From contig SFEB01000031.1 in assembly GCA_004558105.1 (NCBI GenBank), positions 1-13,231 on the forward strand: DNA of 13,231 nucleotides. Reading direction: 5' to 3'. The DNA is from Clostridiales bacterium (GTDB lineage: Bacteria > Bacillota > Clostridia > Christensenellales > CAG-314). Shown one piece after another: positions 6,196 through 13,206 of this stretch (positions are counted from its first letter, which is position 1; each line of letters begins with the position of its first letter). The notes under the pieces were generated by a model that was not told the DNA's origin, searched no databases, and saw nothing but the letters and a program-made list of their open reading frames with translations. Made by a program: the position numbers and the translations under genes.

Positions 6196-6522
6196 GAGAT
6201 AGCCAGACGGTTGCGGTGGGGTAACCCAACGAGGAAAGTCCGAGCACCATAGGGCAGAGCGCCGGAGAAATCCCGGTGAAGGTGACTTTAAGGAAAGTGC
6301 AACAGAAATAAACCGCCTGCCGTTTACGGCAGGTAAGGGTGGAAATGCGGAGTAAGAGCCCACAAACGCTATGGTAACACAGCGTTCATGTAAACCCCGC
6401 TCGGTGCAAGAAGTGAGATCAAACGTTTGCCCGACGTCTCGATATGTCGCTGGAGCCTTGCGGAGACGTAAGGCGTAGATAGATAACCGTCAAATACAGA
6501 ACTCGGCTTACAGACTATCTCA
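6196..6522 (+). ncRNA. rnpB: RNase P RNA, type A
   Basis: This is the catalytic RNA that cuts 5' leaders from pre-tRNA. Conserved blocks appear in order: GAGGAAAGTCCGAGCACCA and AGGGCAG near the 5' end, AACAGAAATAAACCGCC, GGTAAGGGTGGAAATGCGG, AGTAAGAGCCCAC, GGTGCAAG (the L15 region that pairs with the tRNA CCA end) and AGATAGATAACCGTC, then ACAGAACTCGGCTTACAG near the 3' end. The ends pair as helix P1: gagatag (6196-6202) with ctatctc (6515-6521). A GCCTTGCG-GAGA-CGTAAGGC hairpin near 6455-6474 fits P18. The layout resembles type A rather than the type B of Bacillus. The P12 position is a short hairpin, CCTGCCG-TTTA-CGGCAGG. The 3' end is set by P1 and the terminator just after it. Confidence 0.95.
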
Positions 6523-6529
6523 AAAAAAA

Positions 6530-6555
6530 CCCCGCTATCGGCGGGGCTTTTTTTT
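6530..6555 (+). terminator. Terminator of rnpB
   Basis: Stem ccccgc (6530-6535) with gcgggg (6541-6546), 5-nt loop, then C and a run of eight T. Confidence 0.9.
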
Positions 6556-6584
6556 AATTCGTTAAAGGGAATTTATACGGATAA

Positions 6585-6616
6585 TAAAAAAAGCGACTCG
6601 TAAGAGTCGCTTTTTT
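6585..6616. terminator. Terminator downstream of serA (bidirectional)
   Basis: Stem gcgactc (6593-6599) with gagtcgc (6604-6610), GTAA loop, flanked by an A-run and a run of six T. It ends the serC-serA transcript on the minus strand and gives a second stop after rnpB on the plus strand. Confidence 0.88.
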
Positions 6617-6635
6617 GGCGTTTAACGTTTATTGA

Positions 6636-7790
6636 CTATATAGCGAGAACTCTGGTTACGCCTTCGATTGCCTTAACGGCGTCGATTGCGGTCTGGTCTG
6701 CTTTCTTATTAAGGTTAAACAAAGCCGCGCCGTATGCTTTTTTGGTCTTGCAAATAAAACCTACGATGCCGAAAGCGGAAAGAGTGGCGTTGATTTTATC
6801 GGTGATGCCTTCTGCGTCTTTGTAAAGGACGACTACGCGTTGCGCACCCTTGCTGTCGAGAGCGATAGCGGGGTAGTTAACGCTGTTGACGATATTGCCT
6901 TTTTCGATATAGTTGACCATTTGTCTTGCCGCCATAACTGCGCAGTTGTCTTCGGCTTCTGCCGTGCTTGCTCCGATATGGGGGAAGGTTATGATATTTT
7001 TAACGCCCAACAAATCCGCGCAGGGGAAGTCTGTAACGTAGCGGTTGACTTTGCCGCTTGCTACCGCTGCTTTGATATCGTCGTAGTTAGCGAGTTCGCC
7101 GCGGCTGCAGTTAATGATATTTACGCCGTCTTTCATCTTGGAAATATTTGCCGCGTTGATGCTGCCCTTCGTTTCGGGAGTAAGAGGAACGTGGAAAGTG
7201 ATATAATCAGCCAAAGCGTAAACGTCGAAGGTATTGTCCACGACGCGGATTCTTTCGTCGAGAGTTTTTGCCGCTTCTTTGGTGAGGAAGGGGTCGTAAC
7301 CGATAACGTCCATACCGAGAGCGAGGGCTGCGTCTGCGACCAGTCTGCCGATAGCGCCGAGTCCCATTATACCGAGAGTCTTACCTTTGATTTCCGTACC
7401 GACGAATTGTTTTTTACCGCCTTCGACCTGTTCGGCAACGGTTTTTTCGCCGTCAACGAGACCTTGGGCCCAGTTGGTGCCTGCGATGTAATTTCTTCCG
7501 CAGCAAAGCATTGCAGCGAGAACGAGTTCTTTTACCGCGTTGGCGTTTGCGCCCGGGGTATTGAATACCACTACGCCTTGGTCTGCGTACTTGTCGCAGG
7601 GAATATTGTTGGTGCCTGCGCCTGCGCGAGCAACGCAAAGGGTGGTTTCGGGAAGGGTGTATTCGTGCATCGCAAAACTACGAACCATAATACCTACGGG
7701 TTCTTTTGCGTCTTTGGTCATGACGTACTTATCTTCAAACACCGAGTTGACGAGAGGACTGATTTCGTTTAATCTCAAAACTTCTTTCAT
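6636..7790 (-). CDS. serA: D-3-phosphoglycerate dehydrogenase with C-terminal ACT domain
   Basis: SerA oxidises 3-phosphoglycerate to 3-phosphohydroxypyruvate with NAD, the first step of serine synthesis in the cytoplasm. The 384-residue protein has a substrate domain (about 1-95 and 290-310), an NAD-binding domain with GLGAIG (143-148), CSRGE (Arg230) and FPHIGAST (His271), and an ACT-like domain from about 318 (VVLYKDAEGITDKIN), which in relatives binds serine for feedback inhibition. The size suits the short ACT-containing form. The middle catalytic Glu of the family is not obvious in YVTDFPCADLL. The ATG at 7790 is chosen because AAAGGTGAT lies just upstream; a longer frame to 7838 would add 16 residues unlike the family. 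It is the second gene after serC, 90 bp away. Confidence 0.93.
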   Translation of the reverse strand: MKEVLRLNEISPLVNSVFEDKYVMTKDAKEPVGIMVRSFAMHEYTLPETTLCVARAGAGTNNIPCDKYADQGVVVFNTPGANANAVKELVLAAMLCCGRNYIAGTNWAQGLVDGEKTVAEQVEGGKKQFVGTEIKGKTLGIMGLGAIGRLVADAALALGMDVIGYDPFLTKEAAKTLDERIRVVDNTFDVYALADYITFHVPLTPETKGSINAANISKMKDGVNIINCSRGELANYDDIKAAVASGKVNRYVTDFPCADLLGVKNIITFPHIGASTAEAEDNCAVMAARQMVNYIEKGNIVNSVNYPAIALDSKGAQRVVVLYKDAEGITDKINATLSAFGIVGFICKTKKAYGAALFNLNKKADQTAIDAVKAIEGVTRVLAI

Positions 7791-7821
7791 TATTATCACC
7801 TTTAACTTGTTTGATTTTTCA

Positions 7822-7869
7822 TTCAAACCAAAACCCAAAAAGGACGTTGCCGATTTGGGTTTGGTTGAA
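7822..7869. repeat. Inverted repeat in the serC-serA gap
   Basis: The left arm ttcaaaccaaaaccca (7822-7837) pairs with tgggtttggttgaa (7856-7869) with two single-base bulges, leaving an 18-nt loop. On the serC-serA transcript no T-run follows, so it is not a standard terminator. It may stabilise or help process the mRNA between the two genes. Confidence 0.6.
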
Positions 7870-7880
7870 AAACTTTGATA

Positions 7881-8975
7881 TTAGCCGTTTTCTCTTTCGA
7901 ATTTAGCCATAAATTCTACGAGTTTCTTTACGCCTTCGATGGGCATAGCGTTGTAGATGCTGGCTCTCATGCCGCCGACGAGTTTGTGACCTTTAAGGGT
8001 GCAGAGACCTTCGGCAGTAGCTTCTTTAACGAATTTTGCGTCGAGGTCGAGGTCGCCGGTAACGAACGGAATATTCATGATAGAACGGTCTTCTTTAGCG
8101 ACGGTAGATTTAAAGAGTTTGCTGTTGTCGATAAAGTCGTAAAGGAGAGCGGCTTTTTCTTCGTTGACTTTCTGAATAGCGGCTACGCCACCCAATTTTT
8201 TAAGGTGACGGAACACCAACATAGCAACGTAGATGGGGAAGCACGGCGGAGTGTTGTACAAACTGTCGTTGTCAGCCTGAGTCTTCCACTTGAGCATCGT
8301 GGGGCAGTAAGGCAAAACGTTGTCGGTGTCGTCGACGAGGTCTTTACGAGCGATAACGATGGTAACGCCTGCGGGAGCGATGTTCTTTTGAGCGCCTGCA
8401 TAGATGACGGCAAAGTCGTTAACGTTGATTTCTCTTGAGAGAATTTCAGACGACATATCCGCGACGATAGGAACGTTGGTCTTGGGGAATTCGTTAAATC
8501 TCGTACCGAAAATAGTATTGTTGGAGGTCAGATGAACGTAAGCCGCGTCGGGACGGATATCGAGATTTTTAGGAATATACGTATATTTGTCAGCCTTGCT
8601 GCTGCCTGCGATATGGATATCGAGACCTTCATAGCGTGAAGCTTCTTCCCATGCTTTGTTGGCAAAGTTACCGCTGATAATATAATCTGCTTTTTTGTTT
8701 TTACCGAGAAGGTTGAAAGGCACGCAAGCAAATTGAGTAGAAGCGCCGCCTTGGACAAACAAAACGTAGTAGTTGTCGGGGATGTTGAGCAGTTCTCTCA
8801 ACAACGCCTGAGCTTCTTCGTTGACAGCCATGTAAGGCTTGCTGCGGTGGCTCATTTCGGTAATACTCATACCGCTGTCGGCATAGTTAAGCATGTCGCG
8901 TTGTACTTCTTTCAGGACTTCTTCCGGCAACATAGAAGGACCGGCAGAAAAATTGTACACTCTGTTTTGTTCCAT
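7881..8975 (-). CDS. serC: Phosphoserine aminotransferase
   Basis: SerC converts 3-phosphohydroxypyruvate and glutamate to phosphoserine, using pyridoxal phosphate. The 364-residue product begins with the family start YNFSAGPSMLP. It has the substrate and cofactor loops SITEMSHRSK (37-46) and QGGASTQF (75-82), the cofactor-lysine motif AGAQKNIAPAG (Lys197) and the C-terminal GGMRASIYN. Length matches the family. The ATG at 8975 is preferred because AGAGGAGA lies about 7 nt upstream; an in-frame ATG at 9002 has no such site and would add nine residues before the conserved start. It is the first gene of the serC-serA unit, so the two enzymes for consecutive steps are made together. Confidence 0.96.
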   Translation of the reverse strand: MEQNRVYNFSAGPSMLPEEVLKEVQRDMLNYADSGMSITEMSHRSKPYMAVNEEAQALLRELLNIPDNYYVLFVQGGASTQFACVPFNLLGKNKKADYIISGNFANKAWEEASRYEGLDIHIAGSSKADKYTYIPKNLDIRPDAAYVHLTSNNTIFGTRFNEFPKTNVPIVADMSSEILSREINVNDFAVIYAGAQKNIAPAGVTIVIARKDLVDDTDNVLPYCPTMLKWKTQADNDSLYNTPPCFPIYVAMLVFRHLKKLGGVAAIQKVNEEKAALLYDFIDNSKLFKSTVAKEDRSIMNIPFVTGDLDLDAKFVKEATAEGLCTLKGHKLVGGMRASIYNAMPIEGVKKLVEFMAKFERENG

Positions 8976-9048
8976 AATTTGTCTCCTCTTAATTAACGCC
9001 ATGATAGGCTTTATTTTATTTTAAAGTATCCCTCTGATACCAATGTAT

Positions 9049-9076
9049 ATTATACACCTAATAAAAAAAAATGCAA
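9049..9076 (-). promoter_or_regulatory. Probable promoter of serC-serA
   Basis: The minus strand reads TTGCAT, a 16-nt spacer and TATAAT. The leader of about 65 nt holds a small hairpin GTATC-AGAGG-GATAC (9026-9040). No T-box motif or other riboswitch was recognised in it. Confidence 0.65.
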
Positions 9077-9240
9077 CTCAAATAAGGTGACAAATATCTA
9101 AAATTTAAATCTTCTTCTCTTGTAGAAATTTATTTTTCTTTTTCATCGGAAAAACTGTTGCAAATCTTGATTTTTAAAAGAAAATAAGGAGCAAAACGCC
9201 GCAAAAATTTTTTAATTCGCCGATTTTGGACAAAAAACGT
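9077..9240. other. AT-rich intergenic stretch between divergent promoters
   Basis: This part of the serC/rnj gap is rich in A and T. No gene, terminator or recognisable RNA was seen. An AAGGAG at about 9186-9191 is not followed by a usable start codon. Confidence 0.5.
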
Positions 9241-9269
9241 TTGGCAAGAGCGCGATTTTGTATTATAAT
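9241..9269 (+). promoter_or_regulatory. Promoter of the RNase J-U32 operon
   Basis: TTGGCA (9241-9246), 17-nt spacer, TATAAT (9264-9269). The predicted start is near 9276, giving a 5' leader of about 90 nt. Confidence 0.82.
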
Positions 9270-9275
9270 AAATAA

Positions 9276-9366
9276 TCGGAGAAGGGGTAATTTAAGGCGT
9301 ACGTGCGGACGCCGTCGGTAAGATAAGCGGATAAAACGGAAATTTAATCGAAGAATATTGAAGAAT
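9276..9366 (+). promoter_or_regulatory. 5' leader of the RNase J mRNA
   Basis: The leader has a strong ribosome-binding-like GGAGAAGGGG (9278-9287) with no start codon at the right distance. Next is a hairpin ggcgt (9296-9300) with acgcc (9309-9313). The gene itself is preceded only by weak GAAGAAT repeats next to TTG 9358 and ATG 9367. This arrangement could be regulatory, but no known element was recognised. Confidence 0.4.
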
Positions 9367-11562
9367 ATGGAAAAAGAAAATAAAATGAAAGAAGATAAGA
9401 ATAAAAGTAAAAAATATCCCCCGCAGACAGGGGTAAAAAAATCCGGGCAGTCCCACCCGGCAAACAAAGGGAATAACAAGAATAAAACCAACGATTCAGC
9501 CGGCGATAAAAGTCGGGCAGCGGACAGACCTCCGCGCAAGACGGCAAAGCAACGCAGGGCAGAAGCGAAAGTGGTTTACGAGAGTTCTGCAAGCAACCGT
9601 CAACCGAAAAAACAGAGTTTTGCGGAATACGTAGAGTCTCAAAAGAAAAACAAACAACAACCTCAGTCACGTAAGCTTTTAGCCGTACGGAACGACGTGG
9701 AAGACGAAGTAAAGGAATTGTTGGGCGCCGACGAACAGACAAAGCAGGAGAGTCGGTCTAAAACTCCGGTGCACAAGCGCGCCTCCAAGGCTCAGAAAGC
9801 GGCGAGGGAACAATCCCGTAAAAATACGTCTCAAAACGACAGAGAAACGGAGCGAAAACAGGCGGAAAAAACGGAAAAAACCGTCAAAAAAACCACAGAA
9901 AACGGTAAAAAACTAAAAATCATGTTCCTCGGCGGCGTAGGCGAAATCGGCAAAAACATGACGGCTTTCGAGTACGGAAACGATATAGTCATAGTCGACG
10001 CGGGTATGAGTTTTCCCACGGCGGAGATGCCGGGCGTGGATATCGTTATCCCGGATATAACCTATCTTAAAGAAAACCAATCAAAAATCAGGGGGCTTTT
10101 GCTCACTCACGGTCACGAAGACCATATCGGCGGAGTGCCGTACTTGCTTAAAGAACTAGATATTCCCGTTTACGGCAGTCGCCTGACGCTGGCGTTGGTT
10201 GAAAACAAACTCGTAGAACACGAAATTTTTAATTACCGCTTACATCTCGTAGACGAGTCCAGTCAGGTTCAGCTCGGCGTATTCAAGGCGGAATTCGTCC
10301 ACGTCTGTCACAGTATAGCGGACAGTATGGCTATTGCGTTAAAGACGCCTGTCGGAACGGTATTTTTGACGGGCGACTTCAAGATAGACTACACGCCGAT
10401 AGGCGGTCAGGTGATGAATATTCACCGCATTGCGGAACTCGGCAAAAACGGCGTTACGGTATTAATGGCAGAGTCCACCAATGTCGAGAGAGCCGGTTAC
10501 ACCATGAGCGAAGTAGTGGTTACCGACACGTTGCGAAAAGTCTTTAATTCCAACGTGGGTCGGAGGCTTATTATCGCCACTTTTGCATCCAACGTCGACA
10601 GAGTTCAGCAAATCATCGATATATCCAAAGAGTGCGGACGAAAAGTAGCTTTCGGCGGCCGCAGTATGTCGAAAGTTGTGGATACGGCGAAAAAAGCAGG
10701 CGTGCTCAACTTTGACGAAAGGGACGTAGTGGATATAGAAAAGGTAAATAACGTTCCCGACGGCGAGATTTGTATTCTTTCGACCGGCACGCAGGGCGAA
10801 CCGATGTCGGCTCTCACCCGTATGGCGAGCGGTCAGTTCAATAAAATCAACATCGGAAAAAACGATACCATCGTTATATCCGCAAGCCCCATTCCCGGTA
10901 ACGAAAAGGACGTATACAAAGTCATCAACAATCTTTACCGTCTGGGTGCAACAGTCATATACAGCAGTCTGGCGGACGTTCACGTTTCGGGTCACGCATG
11001 CAGGGAAGAGTTAAAACTTATGCACTCGTTGCTTAAACCCAAGTTTTTCATTCCTATTCACGGCGAGTACCGCCATCTTTGCCAGCATGCGCGCCTTGCC
11101 GAATCTCTCGGTATGGACGAAAACAACATAGTCATTCCCGAAATCGGCTCCGTGATAGAAGTAACGAACAGAAAAATCGCGAAAAAAGATCAGATTCCCA
11201 GCGGCATCGTCCTCGTTGACGGGTTGACCGTCGGCGACGTAGGCAAAGACCTGTTAAAAGACCGCCGCACTCTGGCGGAAGAAGGTATCGTTCTCGTTCT
11301 CGTCGGCGTAGACACGACTCAAGGTATAGTTACCAGCGGTCCGGAAATAATAAGCCGAGGCTGTATCTACACGGGCGACGACAGTAACAGCCGGACGGTA
11401 GAAGACTTGAAAAACCTTGCAAATACGGCTTTGCAGGAGATAGACCTCAAAGAACTCAACGTTACCATTACCAAGCAGCTTATTCAAAAACCAATCAAGA
11501 GTTACTTCCGCAAGAAGTATGACCGTTATCCGATGATTATTCCGATAATTCTGGAAAACTGA
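9367..11562 (+). CDS. rnj: Ribonuclease J with a long basic N-terminal extension
   Basis: RNase J is a metallo-beta-lactamase/beta-CASP ribonuclease with 5'-3' exonuclease and endonuclease activity, central to mRNA decay and rRNA processing in Firmicutes. In the 731-residue product the catalytic core starts at about 182 (LKIMFLGGVGEIGKNM). It shows HGHEDH (248-253), His315, GDF (Asp337), the beta-CASP segment with ATFASN and GRSM, SGHA (541-544), HGEYRHL (from 565) and a C-terminal PMIIPIILE. The core of about 550 residues equals a normal RNase J. Residues 1-181 are extra: low complexity, rich in Lys, Arg, Gln, Glu, Asn and Ser, and likely disordered. The start is uncertain: ATG 9367, ATG 9385 and TTG 9358 are in frame and none has a strong ribosome-binding site. 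The U32 gene follows 20 bp later. Confidence 0.94.
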   Translation: MEKENKMKEDKNKSKKYPPQTGVKKSGQSHPANKGNNKNKTNDSAGDKSRAADRPPRKTAKQRRAEAKVVYESSASNRQPKKQSFAEYVESQKKNKQQPQSRKLLAVRNDVEDEVKELLGADEQTKQESRSKTPVHKRASKAQKAAREQSRKNTSQNDRETERKQAEKTEKTVKKTTENGKKLKIMFLGGVGEIGKNMTAFEYGNDIVIVDAGMSFPTAEMPGVDIVIPDITYLKENQSKIRGLLLTHGHEDHIGGVPYLLKELDIPVYGSRLTLALVENKLVEHEIFNYRLHLVDESSQVQLGVFKAEFVHVCHSIADSMAIALKTPVGTVFLTGDFKIDYTPIGGQVMNIHRIAELGKNGVTVLMAESTNVERAGYTMSEVVVTDTLRKVFNSNVGRRLIIATFASNVDRVQQIIDISKECGRKVAFGGRSMSKVVDTAKKAGVLNFDERDVVDIEKVNNVPDGEICILSTGTQGEPMSALTRMASGQFNKINIGKNDTIVISASPIPGNEKDVYKVINNLYRLGATVIYSSLADVHVSGHACREELKLMHSLLKPKFFIPIHGEYRHLCQHARLAESLGMDENNIVIPEIGSVIEVTNRKIAKKDQIPSGIVLVDGLTVGDVGKDLLKDRRTLAEEGIVLVLVGVDTTQGIVTSGPEIISRGCIYTGDDSNSRTVEDLKNLANTALQEIDLKELNVTITKQLIQKPIKSYFRKKYDRYPMIIPIILEN

Positions 11563-11582
11563 CCTTCGGACGGCTTTTAGAT

Positions 11583-12803
11583 ATGAACGAAAGAAAGAAA
11601 GTAGAATTGTTAGCGCCTGCCGGCAATATGGAAAAACTCCTGACGGCGTTCCACTTTGGTGCAGACGCCGTATACATAGCAGGCAAAAGTTTCGGTTTGC
11701 GCGCTTTTGCAGACAACTTCGACGAAAAAGAAATGGTCGAAGCAATAGACATCGCTCACGCATTGGGCAAAAAAGTTTACGTTACCGTCAATATTTACGC
11801 GCGCAACGCCGATTTCGACGGGTTGAAAAAGTACCTGGTCTTTTTGCAAAACGCAGGCGCGGACGCGGCTATAATGTCGGACGCGGGCGTCATAGCGGTG
11901 TCAAAAGAAGTTGCGCCGAGGTTGCCGATTCATATTTCCACTCAGGCAAATACGCTCAATAAATACGCGGTAAAATTCTGGCACGAGCAGGGTGCGGAAC
12001 GCGTCGTTCTCGCCCGTGAATGTCGATTTGAAGATATTGCGGAAATAAATTCTTTCGTGCCGACGTGCGAGACGGAAGTTTTCGTACACGGTGCAATGTG
12101 TATCAGTTACAGCGGCAGATGTCTTATGTCCGATTTTTTAACGGGCAGGGGAGCCAACCGCGGCGAATGCGTTCAGGCTTGCCGCTGGGAGTGGCAGATT
12201 ACCGAAAAAGAGCACGAGGACAAACCCTTGTCGGTCAGAGAGGACGCGCGAGGAACTTACGTTTTCAACAGCAAGGACCTCAATCTTATTCACAGGATTA
12301 AAGAACTTATCGAGTGCGGCGTAGCTTCGTTCAAGATAGAAGGGCGGATGAAATCCCCTTACTACGTTGCTACCGTCGTCAACGCTTACCGTCGGGCAAT
12401 AGACGCTTATTACGTCCGTCCCGACGACTATGAAACCGACGAGAGAATAGCGGCGGATTTGTTTAAGACCACTCACAGGCAGTTTACCGAGGGATTCACT
12501 TTCTACGACGGCGAAGTTATGCAGAATTACGAAACGAGCCGCGCAACCGGCGACAGCGAGTTTCTTGCGGTTGTAAAAGACTATTCCGACGGCGTCGCTA
12601 CGGTAGAAATGCGCAGTCGTTTTAAGGAAGGACAACGTGTGGAAATTCTTTCGCCTTCGGACGCCTTCGGCAAGAAAGTTGAAATAAAGAATCTGAGAGA
12701 CGTTAACGATCTTCCCGTGGAGGACGCAAAAAGAGTACAGCAGATTTTAAAGTTCGATTGTCCCTATCGGTTGTTACCCAACGACATATTGAGAACGGAA
12801 TAA
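11583..12803 (+). CDS. trhP: U32 peptidase-family protein, probable tRNA 5-hydroxyuridine synthesis protein
   Basis: The 406-residue protein begins ELLAPAGN (8-14), the typical U32 start, and holds the family signature EVFVHGAMCISYSGRCLMS (165-183). Four cysteines (Cys173, 180, 196, 200) fit the iron-sulfur site described for TrhP and RlhA. Members annotated as collagenase-like peptidases are now known to act in prephenate-dependent hydroxylation of tRNA uridine 34 (TrhP/YegQ, YrrO) or of 23S rRNA (RlhA). The short size and sequence are closest, as I recall, to YrrO/TrhP2. The ATG lies 20 bp after rnj with only a weak GGACGG before it, so translation may be coupled to rnj. A strong terminator follows. 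Assignment to U32 is secure; the exact RNA target is inferred. Confidence 0.9.
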   Translation: MNERKKVELLAPAGNMEKLLTAFHFGADAVYIAGKSFGLRAFADNFDEKEMVEAIDIAHALGKKVYVTVNIYARNADFDGLKKYLVFLQNAGADAAIMSDAGVIAVSKEVAPRLPIHISTQANTLNKYAVKFWHEQGAERVVLARECRFEDIAEINSFVPTCETEVFVHGAMCISYSGRCLMSDFLTGRGANRGECVQACRWEWQITEKEHEDKPLSVREDARGTYVFNSKDLNLIHRIKELIECGVASFKIEGRMKSPYYVATVVNAYRRAIDAYYVRPDDYETDERIAADLFKTTHRQFTEGFTFYDGEVMQNYETSRATGDSEFLAVVKDYSDGVATVEMRSRFKEGQRVEILSPSDAFGKKVEIKNLRDVNDLPVEDAKRVQQILKFDCPYRLLPNDILRTE

Positions 12804-12848
12804 AAACGCACCCGTACGGGAGTTGGCGCAGAGGACTTTTAAACAAAC

Positions 12849-12882
12849 AAAAAGGCTGACGAAAATTTCGTCAGCCTTTTTT
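12849..12882. terminator. Bidirectional terminator after the U32 gene
   Basis: A long, essentially perfect palindrome (12854-12876; ggctgacgaa with ttcgtcagcc) is flanked by an A-run on the left and six T on the right. It ends the rnj operon and also the convergent small gene on the minus strand. Confidence 0.92.
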
Positions 12883-12925
12883 AATGGCGGAAAACTACAA
12901 AAAGTTTAACGGATTAAAGTCGGAT

Positions 12926-13168
12926 TTAACCAAAATCGTGCCTGTCGCAAAGTATTATGTTTTCTTCTAATACGCATATTATTTTTTCGATTTTTATAAA
13001 GCAGTCCCGATCCGACAAACTTTCGTCTTCAACGGTTCTTTTGATTTTTAATAAAACCTGATAACTTCTGCCTTCCACTATTTCTTTAAGCGTTTTGTCG
13101 TCTATACGATCAGGTTTAAAATTTTCATTCTGCAATCCGCTTATCAACAACTCTCTCCACAATTCCAT
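12926..13168 (-). CDS. Small protein of 80 residues ending RHDFG, function unknown
   Basis: The product looks soluble and mostly helical: MELWRELL, then LKEIVEGRSYQVLLKIKRTV, an acidic turn DESLSDRDC, and FIKIEKIICVLEEN before the end CDRHDFG. I recall a family of small clostridial proteins with the same layout (a helix before ESLSDxxCFxKIExI and a terminal RHDF) but no known function; this was not checked. It has no membrane segment and no DNA-binding motif. GGAGA about 7 nt before the ATG supports the start. A TATAAT box lies about 28 nt upstream, inside an inverted repeat, so expression may be controlled by a repressor. The gene is convergent with the U32 gene. Confidence 0.75.
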   Translation of the reverse strand: MELWRELLISGLQNENFKPDRIDDKTLKEIVEGRSYQVLLKIKRTVEDESLSDRDCFIKIEKIICVLEENIILCDRHDFG

Positions 13169-13191
13169 AAAAACATCTCCAACGTTAAAAT

Positions 13192-13206
13192 GGGGATTAT
13201 ATCCCC
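13192..13206 (-). promoter_or_regulatory. -10 box of the small-protein gene inside an inverted repeat
   Basis: On the minus strand GGGGATATAATCCCC contains TATAAT (13196-13201) framed by the arms GGGGAT and ATCCCC. No good -35 box is seen at 16-18 nt. The repeat looks like an operator placed on the promoter, although it could be chance. Confidence 0.5.

Noticed and set aside
6157..6363. Minus-strand open frame over the 5' part of rnpB
   Set aside because: It lies across the RNase P RNA and its promoter and has no protein-like features.
6840..7772. Long plus-strand open frame (310 codons) opposite serA
   Set aside because: It is fully antisense to a clear SerA gene, has no ribosome-binding site and shows no recognisable domain; codon bias of serA explains it.
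8976..9076. Serine T-box or other riboswitch before serC
   Set aside because: The leader is only about 65 nt, with one 5-bp hairpin and no T-box core motif or antiterminator.
9174..9742. Hydrophobic-looking minus-strand frames opposite the RNase J N-terminal extension
   Set aside because: Reverse reading of Lys/Asn-rich codons gives Phe/Leu-rich strings; there is no start signal.
12811..12820. Perfect palindrome cccgtacggg after the U32 gene
   Set aside because: Short, single copy and next to a stronger terminator; it may be chance.
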